64,000 nucleotides of DNA from CAMLOF01 sp041913045 (GCA_041913045.1 JAYSGB010000002.1:62001-126000); one strand, 5' to 3'; counted from the stretch's first letter, positions 25,741-35,161 are shown. The notes: generated by a model from the letters alone, not told the origin. Translations and numbers: made by a program.

Positions 25741-26571
25741 ATGCACGCTCCAGAACTGCGCGCGCAGGCCCTGGAGGCCCTGTGCTGCGCCGACATTGAC
25801 GAAAAATGCCGCCTGGCAACCGATTTGTGGCATCAGGCCGGGCACATGCTGCTCGACACCGGCACAACGCTGTATGCGGCGGCAACGCTGCCGGGCCGTC
25901 CTGCCACGCCTCGCCTCATCCCCCCGGGCAGCGTACCGAACCGCTCTCCCTTCACTCCTGAAGGTGGGGCGGCGCTCATCCATGCCATCTGCCACATCGA
26001 GTTCAACGCCATCAACCTGGCGCTGGACGCGGTGTGGCGCTTTGCAGGCATGCCGCGTGAGTTCTATCTGGACTGGCTGCGAGTGGCCGCCGAAGAGGCC
26101 TACCACTTTGGCCTGCTGCGCGGCCACCTGCGCGCCCTGCCCCACGTCAACCCCGGCAAGCACTGGGACTACGGCGATTTCGAGGCCCACGACGGCCTGT
26201 GGGCCATGTGCGAAAAAACCGCTGGCGACATCACCGCGCGCATGGCGCTGGTGCCGCGCACCCTGGAGGCACGCGGTCTGGATGCCACGCCGCTGATCCA
26301 GGCCAAGCTGCGCAAGGTGGGCACCCCCCAGGCACTGGAGACCGTGGCCATTCTGGACATCATCCTGCGTGACGAGGTGGGTCACGTGGCCATCGGCAAC
26401 CACTGGTACCGCTGGTTGTGCGAACGCCAGGGGCTGGACCCAGTGAGCCACTACCGCGTGCTGGCACGCCAGCACAGCGCTCCGCGCCTGAAACCGCCCT
26501 TCAACGCAGCCGCCCGGCGACGGGCTGGCTTCAGCCAGGCCGAGCTGGACTATCTGCAACAGGTGGTGTGA
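25741..26571 (+). CDS. DUF455 ferritin-like protein
   Basis: A 276-aa protein with the four-helix ferritin-like core of DUF455. Candidate iron ligands are in CHIEFNAINLALD, EEAYHFGLLRGHL and DEVGHVAIGNHW, that is Glu/His pairs on successive helices as in di-iron carboxylate proteins. The function of the family is not settled; a redox or hydroxylase role is possible. The ATG has no usable Shine-Dalgarno. A TAGAAT lies six bases upstream, so the mRNA may be leaderless. Confidence 0.85.
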   Translation: MHAPELRAQALEALCCADIDEKCRLATDLWHQAGHMLLDTGTTLYAAATLPGRPATPRLIPPGSVPNRSPFTPEGGAALIHAICHIEFNAINLALDAVWRFAGMPREFYLDWLRVAAEEAYHFGLLRGHLRALPHVNPGKHWDYGDFEAHDGLWAMCEKTAGDITARMALVPRTLEARGLDATPLIQAKLRKVGTPQALETVAILDIILRDEVGHVAIGNHWYRWLCERQGLDPVSHYRVLARQHSAPRLKPPFNAAARRRAGFSQAELDYLQQVV

Positions 26572-26582
26572 CTGGCACAACC

Positions 26583-27491
26583 TCACCCACGCGGGTGGTG
26601 TTTGGCATGCAACTGCTTCAACCGCTCCCGGGCCACATGGGTGTAGATGGTGGTGGTTGAAATGTCGGCGTGCCCCAGCAGCAACTGCACGGCACGAAGG
26701 TCTGCCCCGTGGTTGAGCAAATGGGTGGCAAAGGCGTGGCGCAGGGTGTGTGGCGACAAGTGTGTGGTGATCCCCGCCTGCTGAGCATATTTTTTCACCA
26801 GCACCCAGAACATCACGCGCGTCATTCCTGCCCCCCGCGCGGTCACGAACAAGTCCTCGCTCACCTGCCCGGCCAGAATCGTTGGCCGCGCTTCAGCCAG
26901 GTACAGGCGCAACCAGCGCAAAGCTTCGTCGCCGAAGGGCACCAGCCGCTCCTTGCTGCCCTTGCCCATCACACGCAGCACCTGGTCTGGCAGGCTCAAT
27001 TCAAAAGTGCGCAAGCCCACCAACTCGCTCACGCGCAAGCCGCTGGCGTACATCAATTCCAGCATGGCGCGGTCGCGCAAGCCCAAGGCTTGGCTGGTGT
27101 CAGGGGCACGCAGCAGCGCTTCCACCTGCGCCTCGGTCAGCGTCTTGGGCACTCGAGCCAGTTGCTTCGCCGCCAACAGCTTCAGCGTCGGGTCCACCTG
27201 CACCAGCCCTTCCCGCAGGGCCCATCGGTAAAAGCGCCGCAACACCGTCAGACGGCGGTTGGCGCTGGTGGCCTTGCCGCCTTCGCGCAACTTCACCCCC
27301 ATGTAGGCCTGCAAATCCTCCTCACGCGCACCGGTCAGCTGCAAGGCTTGCTGCCCTGCCCGGGCGCCTTTTGGCCCGGTATCGGCCAGCCATGTGGCGA
27401 ATTGCGACAGGTCCCGCCGGTAGGCCTCCAGGGTGTTACTGGCCAAACCGTCTTCCAGCCAAAGCGCGTCAATGAATCGTTCCAAGGGCAT
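26583..27491 (-). CDS. xerD: Site-specific tyrosine recombinase XerD
   Basis: A 302-aa recombinase that resolves chromosome dimers at dif with XerC and FtsK. ATG at 27491 is selected by AGGAG about eight bases upstream and by the typical N-terminus. The core-binding domain (about 1-95) contains ASNTLEAYRRDLSQF. The catalytic domain has Arg in ASGLRVSELVGL, Lys in KGSKERLVPFG, HTLRHAFATHLL (His-x2-Arg), LGHADISTTTIYTHV (His and the nucleophile Tyr). All six active-site residues are present. Housekeeping rather than mobile-element integrase: no element ends are nearby. Confidence 0.95.
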   Translation of the reverse strand: MPLERFIDALWLEDGLASNTLEAYRRDLSQFATWLADTGPKGARAGQQALQLTGAREEDLQAYMGVKLREGGKATSANRRLTVLRRFYRWALREGLVQVDPTLKLLAAKQLARVPKTLTEAQVEALLRAPDTSQALGLRDRAMLELMYASGLRVSELVGLRTFELSLPDQVLRVMGKGSKERLVPFGDEALRWLRLYLAEARPTILAGQVSEDLFVTARGAGMTRVMFWVLVKKYAQQAGITTHLSPHTLRHAFATHLLNHGADLRAVQLLLGHADISTTTIYTHVARERLKQLHAKHHPRG

Positions 27492-27565
27492 CCCATGCTC
27501 TCCTGCGGGGATTATGTTCCGGCAACGTTCCCAGGCAGAATGCGCAGTGACAACCAACGTTCGCC

Positions 27566-28339
27566 ATGCTCACACTGTTTCCCATTCCTGCGTTTTCTGA
27601 CAATTACATATGGCTGCTGCACGACGGCCGTGATGCGTGGGTCGTGGACCCTGGAGACCCCGTTCCAGTGGAAAACCACTTGCGCCAACTGGGCCTGACG
27701 CTGCGCGGCATTCTTCTCACCCACCACCATGCCGACCACACCGGCGGGGTTGACGAACTCCGCACCATCACAGGCGCTCGGGTGTTCGGCCCGGTGTTTG
27801 AAACACTGCCAGAACCTGTGGACCGGCTGGGCGAAGGCGATACGGTAGAACTGCTCGGATTGACATTCCAGATCCTGGAAGTGCCCGGCCACACTGCAGG
27901 TCACATCGCGTACTTCGCACCTGACGCCGAAGGCGGCCCCCTGCTGTTCTGCGGCGACACACTTTTCTCTGGGGGATGCGGCCGACTGTTCGAGGGCACG
28001 CCAGCGCAAATGCTCACGTCCCTGGACAAGCTGGCAGCGCTGCCTTCCAACACCCGCGTCTGCTGCACGCACGAATACACCTTGAGCAACCTGCGCTTTG
28101 CGCTGGCCGTGGAGCCCGGCAATACAGACTTGGCTGACTACAACAAGCGTTGCGAGGAACTCCGCGCCCAGGGCAAACCCACGTTGCCCAGCACCATAGG
28201 GCAGGAGTTGCGCATCAACCCCTTCCTGCGCAGCCGCGAGCCCACGGTGCTCATGTCCATCAAGGCCCAAATGCCCCAGGCCAGCGACGAGGTGACCGCC
28301 TTTGCGGCGCTCCGCGAATGGAAGAACAACTTCCGTTGA
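27566..28339 (+). CDS. gloB: Hydroxyacylglutathione hydrolase (glyoxalase II)
   Basis: A 257-aa metallo-beta-lactamase-fold enzyme that hydrolyses S-D-lactoylglutathione to D-lactate and glutathione. Metal motif THHHADHTGG (about 51-60), further ligands in PGHTAGHIAY and FCGDTLFSGGCGR, and HEYTLSNLRFAL near 170, the glyoxalase II signature. The C-terminal substrate domain includes NPFLRSREP. Divergent from xerD and upstream of mltD; the length is normal. Confidence 0.95.
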   Translation: MLTLFPIPAFSDNYIWLLHDGRDAWVVDPGDPVPVENHLRQLGLTLRGILLTHHHADHTGGVDELRTITGARVFGPVFETLPEPVDRLGEGDTVELLGLTFQILEVPGHTAGHIAYFAPDAEGGPLLFCGDTLFSGGCGRLFEGTPAQMLTSLDKLAALPSNTRVCCTHEYTLSNLRFALAVEPGNTDLADYNKRCEELRAQGKPTLPSTIGQELRINPFLRSREPTVLMSIKAQMPQASDEVTAFAALREWKNNFR

Positions 28340-28448
28340 GCGGTACCTGCACAGACCGTCCATCCGTTACAACCTGCAAAATCGGGCTTGACCGGGAACC
28401 GGTGGCGGATAATCCGGTCTGCACATTTTTCAGCGAACAACCGGTGCA

Positions 28449-30029
28449 ATGACACGAATCCGACTCTGGCTGCCCCTGCTGGCAGCCCTGACACTGAGCG
28501 CCTGCAGCACCGTCCCACTGTCATCTGACACGTACGAGGGCTCTTCCGCCCAGGGCGATGGCGCCTCCCCCTACTCGCTGCAGGCACCGCCCAAGCGGCG
28601 CAGCCCTTCGCTCATCCCCAGCGGCCCGTTGCAGGCCTTGGCCATCAGCAAGACCGAGAGCGCGCCAAAGAGCAGCGTGGCAACCCTTGAGGCCCCCAAG
28701 GACCTTTGGGAACGGATGCGCCGAGGCTTTGCGATGCCCGACCTAGACACCGACCTGGTGCGTGACCGCGAACAGTGGTACACCGCCAAGCCAGATTACC
28801 TGGAACGCATGACCGAGCGCGGCAGCAAATACTTGTTCCACATCGTGGAAGAGCTGGAGCGCCGCAACCTGCCCCTGGAATTGGCGCTGCTGCCGTTCAT
28901 CGAAAGCGCCTTCAACCCGCAAGCCGTCTCCAGCGCCAAGGCCGCAGGCATGTGGCAGTTCATGCCCGCCACGGGGCGGCACTTCGACCTCAAGCAGAAC
29001 GCCTTCCGTGACGACCGCCGCGACGTGCTTGCATCGACCCGCGCCGCGCTCGATTACCTCGAACGCCTGCATGGCATGTTCGGCGACTGGCACCTCGCCC
29101 TGGCCGCCTACAACTGGGGCGAAGGAAACGTAGCCCGAGCCATCAAGCGCAATGAACAGGCCGGGTTGCCCACGGGCTACACAGACCTGCGCATGCCGAC
29201 CGAGACGCGCTATTACGTCCCCAAATTCCAGGCCATGAAGAACATCGTGGCACGGCCAGACCGCCTGGGCGCGCGCCTGCCCTTCATTGGCAACCACCCG
29301 TTCTTTGACACCGTCACCATCGACCGCGACATGGACGTCGCCGTCATTGCCGATCTGGCGAATGTGAGCGAAAAGGACTTCCGCCAGCTCAATCCGTCGC
29401 ACAACAAGCCGGTCATCCTGGCAGCAGGCAGCCCGACCATATTGCTGCCGTGGGACAACACCCGCCTGTTCGAAGACCGCATCAAGACCTATAAAGGCCC
29501 TGTGGCCACCTGGACCGCCTGGCGCGTTCCCCGCAACATGTCGGTGGCCGAAGCAGCGAAGCAACACGGTTTGACAGAACCCCAGATGCGCGAGATGAAC
29601 CGCATTCCCCCGCGCATGGCCCTGCGCGAGGGCGCCACCGTGCTGGTTCCCCGCAGCGAAAAGCACAACGCCGACGTGCCCGAACACATTGCCGACAACG
29701 GGCAGATCCTGTTGGCGCCCGAGGTACGGGAACGCAGTGCCCGCTCAGTTCAGGTGCGGGCGGGCGACACGCTGGCCAGCATTGCACGCCAGCAGAAAGT
29801 GAGCGTGGCCAACCTGCGCAAGTGGAACAAGCTCAGCGGCAACCCCAAGCTGAAAGCCGGGCAGACTCTCGTTGTTCAGGCTCCCGCAGCCTCCAAGGCA
29901 GTGGCGGGCGCAGGCAACAAGCGCACACAGGCCAAGGCTCCTGCGAAACGCACAGTCAAAGTGGTCAAGAAGTCGTCTGGCAAGCCCGCACTGCAGGCCA
30001 AGACGAAAAGTGCTGTTGCCGCCCGTTGA
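28449..30029 (+). CDS. mltD: Membrane-bound lytic murein transglycosylase D
   Basis: A 526-aa lipoprotein. The signal ends in the lipobox LSAC-S (Cys19), so it is anchored in the outer membrane. The SLT domain (about 125-250) shows the catalytic Glu in FIESAFNPQAVSSAKAAG and MWQFMPATGRHF, plus ALAAYNWGEGNV. A degenerate LysM-like repeat lies near 355-405 and a clearer one near 430-475 (VRAGDTLASIARQQKVSV). The C-terminus is Lys/Ala-rich. It cleaves glycan strands to 1,6-anhydro products during wall remodelling. It converges on the next gene with 15 bases between stops. Confidence 0.94.
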   Translation: MTRIRLWLPLLAALTLSACSTVPLSSDTYEGSSAQGDGASPYSLQAPPKRRSPSLIPSGPLQALAISKTESAPKSSVATLEAPKDLWERMRRGFAMPDLDTDLVRDREQWYTAKPDYLERMTERGSKYLFHIVEELERRNLPLELALLPFIESAFNPQAVSSAKAAGMWQFMPATGRHFDLKQNAFRDDRRDVLASTRAALDYLERLHGMFGDWHLALAAYNWGEGNVARAIKRNEQAGLPTGYTDLRMPTETRYYVPKFQAMKNIVARPDRLGARLPFIGNHPFFDTVTIDRDMDVAVIADLANVSEKDFRQLNPSHNKPVILAAGSPTILLPWDNTRLFEDRIKTYKGPVATWTAWRVPRNMSVAEAAKQHGLTEPQMREMNRIPPRMALREGATVLVPRSEKHNADVPEHIADNGQILLAPEVRERSARSVQVRAGDTLASIARQQKVSVANLRKWNKLSGNPKLKAGQTLVVQAPAASKAVAGAGNKRTQAKAPAKRTVKVVKKSSGKPALQAKTKSAVAAR

Positions 30030-30044
30030 CGCCGTGCCTGCCAA

Positions 30045-31073
30045 TCAGACCTTGAACTGGGCCTTCGCCCTCTGGGCAAAACGGTTGGTGTAAGTCTCCG
30101 CAGGCACCACCCCTGCGAGCGACAAGTTCAGCTGCAGACGGTCCAATGCCCGAATCACGTTGACCGGGCCCTGCAGGGGGATGGTTCCATCGGTGGCCAG
30201 GGTTTCGCGCGACTTGTTGAAAGCCGCCAGAAACACCGCCCTGTCACCGCCCATGTGGCTCTCCGGCACATGGGTGATGAGATCGGACGGAGTCGCCGTG
30301 TGCAGCCACTTCAAGGCCTTGACCACGCCATTCGTCAGGGCTTGGCAGACCTCGGGGTTCTGCTCAACATACTCCCGGGACGCACTCAGACAGGTACACA
30401 ACACCGGCCCGCCGAACACATGGTCACTGTCGCGCAGGCCCCTCGTGTCGCTGATGACGCGAATCACACCTCCAAGCTCCAATCGTGTGATCACCGGATC
30501 GGTGTAGCTGAGCGCATCAATCTCGCCAAGATGGAAGGCCTCCAGCGCCCTGTCCGCGTTGGCAACCTCAACAAAATTCACATCGGTCGGTCTGAGTCCA
30601 GCTCGCAGCAACATCAGCCGGGCAACCCGGTGACTCAGGGTTCCTGAAGCTGCCACCCCGATGCTGCACCCCACCAGGTCCTTGAGCGTTGCATGGCCTG
30701 GCAGCGCATTGGGCGACACCCCAAGAACCACTTGTGGTGCACGGGACATGAGAACGAAAGCCTGGTGAGGGCGGCGCTGCGCATGTTGCAATACGGTGCG
30801 TTCGAAAGTACCGGCAAACACTTCGGCGGGGAACTGCGCCACACTTGACAAGCTATGCGCCTGTGCAGGCAGGTCCTGCAACTGCACGTCAAGCCCTTCA
30901 CTGCGAAAGTAGCCCAACCTGTAGGCCAAAATCAAAGGCAACTGCTTGATTTGCTTAGAGTTTTGCACCACCACCGGAACACGATGCACAGTGCCGACAG
31001 GCGCGACCAGAGCCGCCGGCACACCGCAGGATGCCGCCAACCCCCAGCCCAGAACCACCCGTCGCTTGACCAT
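30045..31073 (-). CDS. Orphan ABC-type substrate-binding protein (nitrate/sulfonate/NMT1-like fold)
   Basis: A 342-aa secreted protein. ATG at 31073 is chosen because GAGG lies six bases upstream and it gives a proper signal peptide (MVKRRVVLGWGLAASCG). The mature part has the SsuA/TauA/NMT1 pattern: QLPLILAYRLGYFRSEGLDVQL, GCSIGVAASGTLSHRVARLML and YTDPVITRLE. No permease or ATPase gene is adjacent, so its partner is elsewhere or it serves another role. The ligand is unknown; such proteins bind sulfonates, pyrimidine precursors or nitriles. Confidence 0.82.
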   Translation of the reverse strand: MVKRRVVLGWGLAASCGVPAALVAPVGTVHRVPVVVQNSKQIKQLPLILAYRLGYFRSEGLDVQLQDLPAQAHSLSSVAQFPAEVFAGTFERTVLQHAQRRPHQAFVLMSRAPQVVLGVSPNALPGHATLKDLVGCSIGVAASGTLSHRVARLMLLRAGLRPTDVNFVEVANADRALEAFHLGEIDALSYTDPVITRLELGGVIRVISDTRGLRDSDHVFGGPVLCTCLSASREYVEQNPEVCQALTNGVVKALKWLHTATPSDLITHVPESHMGGDRAVFLAAFNKSRETLATDGTIPLQGPVNVIRALDRLQLNLSLAGVVPAETYTNRFAQRAKAQFKV

Positions 31074-31213
31074 CTGACGCCTCGCCCACGCCACCACCGG
31101 CATGGGCTCCACTGATGAAGAAGCTCCAGATTACGTCCACGTCAACTTGTACGCATCGGGACCGGCCCCGAGCGGGAAAACACGAATGGGGAGAACCCTG
31201 AGAAGAAGACGGC

Positions 31214-31807
31214 TCAGCGGCGATCGGCCAGGGCATGGGCGATCGTACCCAGATCAACGTATTCCAGTTCACTGCCAATGGGTACGCCCCGAGCCAGTCG
31301 AGTGACCTGGATATGTCCTTTGAGCGCCTGGGCGATCACATGCGCCGTGGCCTCGCCTTCGGCAGTGAAGTTGGTGGCCAGGATCACCTCACGCACCTCG
31401 TTAGGCGGTGGCGCGGCAATCCGGTCAAACAACTTCTGCAAGCCAATGTCGCGTGGCCCCACGCCATCCAGCGGGCTGAGCTTGCCCATGAGCACGAAAT
31501 AGCGCCCCTTGTAGGCGCCCGTGCGCTCCATGGCCGCCTGGTCGGCAGGTGTTTCCACCACACACAGCTGTCCGGTCTCACGCTGCGGGTCCTGGCAGGT
31601 GGCGCATATGTCGTCTTCGGTGAACGTATTGCACAGCGCGCAATGCTTCACCCTTGACGCCGCGTCCTGCAACGCCTGAGCCAGCTGCAGCGCGCCATCG
31701 CGATCGTGCTGCAACAAATGAAACGCCATGCGCGAAGCCGACTTCACCCCGACACCCGGCAAACGCTGCAGGGCACGCACCAAGGCGTCAAGCTGAGATC
31801 CGGCCAT
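31214..31807 (-). CDS. recR: Recombination mediator RecR
   Basis: A 197-aa protein acting with RecF and RecO to load RecA on gapped DNA. Helix-hairpin-helix RLPGVGVKSASRMAFHL near the N-terminus, C4 zinc finger CALCNTFTEDDICATC (about 56-71), Toprim domain starting LCVVETPADQAAMERTG and ATNFTAEGEATAHVIA. Third gene of dnaX-ybaB-recR, 13 bases after ybaB, the usual proteobacterial order. Confidence 0.97.
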   Translation of the reverse strand: MAGSQLDALVRALQRLPGVGVKSASRMAFHLLQHDRDGALQLAQALQDAASRVKHCALCNTFTEDDICATCQDPQRETGQLCVVETPADQAAMERTGAYKGRYFVLMGKLSPLDGVGPRDIGLQKLFDRIAAPPPNEVREVILATNFTAEGEATAHVIAQALKGHIQVTRLARGVPIGSELEYVDLGTIAHALADRR

Positions 31808-31820
31808 CGCGCAAAAACAA

Positions 31821-32153
31821 TCAGAACGGGAACTTCATGCCGCCCGGCAGGCCCGGCATGCCAGCGGTGATCTTGGCCATCTTCTCCTGAGAGGTTTCCT
31901 CGGCCTTGCGCACCGCAGCGTTGAACGCGGCAGCCACCAGGTCTTCCAGCATGTCCTTGTCGTCGGCCAGCAGGCTGGGGTCGATGGTCACGCGCTTGAC
32001 GTCGTGCTTGCAGGTCATCACCACCTTGACCAGACCCGCGCCCGATTCCCCGGTGACCTCGATGTTGCCGAGTTCGTCCTGTGCCTTCTTCAGGTTGTCC
32101 TGCATGGCCTGCGCCTGCTTCATCAGGCCGGCGAGTTGTCCTTTGTTGAACAT
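31821..32153 (-). CDS. ybaB: YbaB/EbfC nucleoid-associated protein
   Basis: A 110-aa DNA-binding protein: MFNKGQLAGLMKQAQAMQDN, a helical N-terminus, the VTGESGAGLVKVVMTCKHDVKRV core sheet and the C-terminal EKMAKITAGMPGLPGGMKF tail. Homologues bind DNA as dimers and bridge the nucleoid; an association with RecR is inferred from its constant linkage. Lies between dnaX (29 bases) and recR. Confidence 0.95.
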   Translation of the reverse strand: MFNKGQLAGLMKQAQAMQDNLKKAQDELGNIEVTGESGAGLVKVVMTCKHDVKRVTIDPSLLADDKDMLEDLVAAAFNAAVRKAEETSQEKMAKITAGMPGLPGGMKFPF

Positions 32154-32182
32154 GGAAATTCCTTTTGAATGAATGGGTAATG

Positions 32183-33998
32183 TCAGAGCGGTTGAATGCT
32201 GCCGGGCACGATTTTGCCGCCAAAGTCGCGCATCATCGCCAGAACGAAGGGGTCTTGAAGCATGGTTTCCTCGGCACGGCGCTGGCGCGCGGCCGCCGCG
32301 GCCGCAAGTCTTTTGGCCGGAGAATCGGCCACGGGGCCGGTTTCCAGGGTCAGCTTCACATCATGCCCTGCCGCCTGCAACGCGGCCTGCAGCCTGTCTC
32401 GCGACCCGGTCTGCGCCAGGGACGTATTTGGAACACAGAGCCGCCACTGGCCGCTATCGCGAGACACGAGGCACGACTGCAACGCAAGTTCGCGCACCAA
32501 CGCGCCTATGGCTTCCGCCTTGACCAGCGCCATCACGGTGTCATGCCAGAAGTCCGCCAGATCAAGGTCCTGCGGCACCGCTGACTGAACAGGAGCGATA
32601 GGCGCGGGAGCTTCGGGAGGAGACTCAACGGCCACATCTTCCAGCTCCTCATCAGACTCCCCGGCTGCAACTGCGNNNNNNNNNNNNNNNNNNNNNNNNN
32701 NNNNNNNNNNNNNNNNNNNNNNNNNNNNNNNNNNNNNNNNNNNNNNNNNNNNNNNNNNNNNNNNNNNNNNNNNNNGGTGCGGGTGCGGGTGCGGGTGCGG
32801 GTGCGGGTGCGGGTGCGGGTGCGGGTGCGGGTGCGGCGGCAATCTTTACCGCTGCAGGCACCTCAACCGGCGTTTTCAGAGTTTTTTTTTCCGCCTCTGC
32901 CGGTTTGAACGCCAGCAAGCGCAGCAACACCATGGTCAGGGCCGCATATTCGTCAGGCGCCAGCCCAAGCTCGCCTCGCCCATGGAGGCACAAGCTGTAG
33001 AGCAACTGAGTCTCATCAGGCGGCAATACGGCGGCCAGTCTGGATACCTCCACGGCCTCCGGATCGCTGGCATCGGCGGCCATGCCGGGCACCGCCTGCG
33101 CCACAGCCATACGCTGCAGCGCACCCGTCATTTCTTCCAAGGTGGAGGCGGCGCTGAAGCCATTCAGCCGCAAGGCATCCACCGTCTCCACAACGGCCTT
33201 GCCGTCGCCCAATGCCAACGCCTCAATCAGCGTCCACACATGGCTGCGGTCCACCGCGCCCAGCATCTGGCGCACGGTTGCTTCCTGCAGTTGGCCGCCG
33301 CCAAAAGCTATTGCCTGATCGGTGAGGCTGAGCGCGTCGCGCATGGAACCTCGAGCTGAACGTGCCAACAAGCGCAACGCCAGCGGGTCTGCCGGCACAT
33401 TCTCGGCGGCAAGCACCCGTGTCAGGTGCTCCAACACCGTCTCGGGAGCCATCGGGCGCAAATTGAACTGCAGACAGCGGCTCAGCACCGTCACCGGCAC
33501 CTTTTGCGGGTCGGTGGTGGCCAGCACGAACTTCAGGTACTCGGGCGGCTCCTCCAACGTCTTCAGCATGGCGTTAAAGGCGGTGTTGGTGAGCATGTGC
33601 ACTTCGTCGATCATGAAGACCTTGAAGCGCCCCTGCACCGGCTTGTAAACCGCCTGCTCGAGCAAGGCCTGCACTTCATCCACACCTCGGTTGGACGCGG
33701 CGTCCAACTCGGTGTAATCGACGAAACGGCCGGAATCGATGTCGGCACAGGCCTGACACACACCACAAGGCGTGGCAGTGATGCCCCCCTGCCCGTCAGG
33801 GCCGGTGCAGTTGAGCGACTTGGCCAATATCCGCGAGACGGTGGTCTTGCCCACGCCCCGGGTGCCCGTGAACAGGTAAGCGTGGTGCAGCCGTTGGGTG
33901 GTAAGCGCATTGCCCAGGGCCTGCACGACGTGCTCCTGCCCCACCATTTCGGCAAAGTTCTTGGGGCGGTACTTGCGGGCCAGGACAACGTAAGACAT
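32183..33998 (-). CDS. dnaX: DNA polymerase III subunits gamma/tau (interrupted by an assembly gap)
   Basis: Clamp-loader ATPase. From the ATG at 33998: VLARKYRPKNFAEMVGQEHV, Walker A GTRGVGKTT, zinc module CTGPDGQGGITATPC-GVCQAC, Walker B VFMIDEVHML, sensor ATTDPQKVPVTVLSRC. An Ala-Pro linker is encoded by CGCACC repeats and runs into a 100-N gap (32676-32775). Past the gap the tau C-terminal domain continues (DLADFWHDTVMALVK, then RQRRAEETMLQDPFVLAMM) to the stop at 32183. The two halves are in different frames if the Ns are taken literally, so the gap size is a placeholder; a true gap divisible by three restores one gene. Heads dnaX-ybaB-recR. Confidence 0.92.
32676..32775. other. Assembly gap of 100 Ns inside dnaX
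   Basis: Exactly 100 Ns, the common default for a gap of unknown length. It adjoins a hexanucleotide tandem repeat, which is the probable cause of the failed assembly. The missing sequence must encode part of the Ala-Pro-rich linker between DnaX domains III and IV/V. Confidence 0.97.
32776..32835. repeat. Ten tandem copies of GGTGCG (Ala-Pro linker of DnaX)
   Basis: Sixty bases of perfect GGTGCG repeats, read on the minus strand as alternating Ala and Pro codons. It ends at the assembly gap, so the real array is longer than shown. Such an array can change length by slippage without a frame change. Confidence 0.95.
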
Positions 33999-34040
33999 GG
34001 GGGGATTCTATCGGTGGCCGCTGCCCGCGCACCAAGCCGC

Positions 34041-35036
34041 TCACAGCGCGTCGATCTTCAACCCCTGGCGCCGCACCACATCCTTCCAGCCGTCGAAATC
34101 CTGACGAAGAAATCGGGCCAACGCCTCCGGCGAGCCCGTCGCTGGCTCCAGCGCATCGGCGTTCAAGCGCGCCTGGACATCGGGCAGTCGAACAATACGC
34201 TCCAGCCCGGCGTTGAGCTGAGCGACTACGGTATCTGGCGTGCCGCGGGGCGCCATCAAAGCAAAATAATTCAACACGTCAAAGTCTGCCAGCCCAGCCT
34301 CCGCCATGCTGGGAACGTGGGGCAGCGCGGGTGAACGGCGCGCACTGGTCACCGCCAGGGCTCGCAGGCGCCCGTCCCTGATCAGCGGCGCGAGCGCGGG
34401 TATGGTCCCCGTCACGAGCTGGATCTGCCCGCTCATGGCATCAAGAGTTGCCGGTGCAATGCCCCGGTACGGGATGTGCGTGATAAACGTACCCGTTCGG
34501 ACCTTGAAGAGCTCGAGCACCAGGTGATTGATGCCGCCCACACCCGCAGAACCATAGTTGAGAACCCCGGGGCGTTGCTTTGCCAGTGCAATCAAGTCCT
34601 GCAGTTTGGTTACCGGCACCTGTGGGCCCACGGCCCAAACCAGGGGCCCTGTGGCGAACATGCCCACAGGGGCAAAATGAGCCAGAGGGTCATAACCCGC
34701 CGATGGCAGCGCCGCAGGAACCGTGGTGAAAGGTGCTGCGGCAAGCAAAAGCGTATGCCCATCAGCGGGACTCTGCGCGACGGCTTGTGCACCGATAGCT
34801 CCAGATGCCCCGGTGCGGTTCTCAACCACGAAGCTCGCACCCAACGACTCGCCAAGCTTGCTGGCAATCAGGCGACCAATGGCATCTGTCCCGGCACCAG
34901 GCGCAAACGGAACAACGATGCGAACAGGACGCTCCGGGTAAGCCGTGGCGCGGCTGAACGGAGCAGCCGCTCCCAGAGAAACTGCCGCCACCACGCCAAG
35001 CGCAACCCGGCGAGAAACAGGACGAGATTTGTTCAT
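34041..35036 (-). CDS. Bug-family (TctC-like) periplasmic solute-binding protein
   Basis: A 331-aa secreted protein of the tripartite tricarboxylate receptor family, which is greatly expanded in Bordetella and Comamonadaceae. Signal peptide: MNKSRPVSRRVALGVVAAVSL with cleavage near Ala-Thr-Ala. Mature hallmarks are YPERPVRIVVPFAPGAGTDAIGR, VENRTGASGAIGAQAVAQSPADGHT and HIPYRGIAPATLDAMSGQ. ATG 35036 gives a normal signal peptide; the longer in-frame extension overlaps the SRP RNA promoter region and is rejected. No TctA/TctB genes are adjacent, so this is an orphan receptor for an unknown, probably carboxylate, ligand. Confidence 0.88.
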   Translation of the reverse strand: MNKSRPVSRRVALGVVAAVSLGAAAPFSRATAYPERPVRIVVPFAPGAGTDAIGRLIASKLGESLGASFVVENRTGASGAIGAQAVAQSPADGHTLLLAAAPFTTVPAALPSAGYDPLAHFAPVGMFATGPLVWAVGPQVPVTKLQDLIALAKQRPGVLNYGSAGVGGINHLVLELFKVRTGTFITHIPYRGIAPATLDAMSGQIQLVTGTIPALAPLIRDGRLRALAVTSARRSPALPHVPSMAEAGLADFDVLNYFALMAPRGTPDTVVAQLNAGLERIVRLPDVQARLNADALEPATGSPEALARFLRQDFDGWKDVVRRQGLKIDAL

Positions 35037-35149
35037 GCTTGACGCAACTGTGAGTGAAATCTGGCGGAATCTAACGGAAAAACATGACCCGAAGATGACA
35101 TGACACATCCCTTCTGCCTGCGTCGGCGGCAGGGTATTCCCCTGTCGCA

Positions 35150-35155
35150 TACAAT
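35150..35155 (+). promoter_or_regulatory. -10 element of the SRP RNA gene
   Basis: TACAAT six bases before the predicted 5' end of the SRP RNA at 35162, the right distance for a stable-RNA promoter. The -35 region is GC-rich and does not match consensus well. Confidence 0.45.
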
Positions 35156-35161
35156 CCACGC

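Noticed and set aside
25726..26586. Extension of the gamma-carbonic-anhydrase frame through the DUF455 gene
   Set aside because: Low-complexity mirror sequence; the hexapeptide protein starts normally at 25725.
26583..27491. XerD as integrase of a mobile element
   Set aside because: Chromosomal XerD features and no attachment repeats, element genes or composition change nearby.
32183..32842. Separate His-Pro-repeat gene next to dnaX
   Set aside because: It arises from reading the Ala-Pro repeat in the wrong frame because of the 100-N placeholder; its C-terminus is the tau domain of DnaX.
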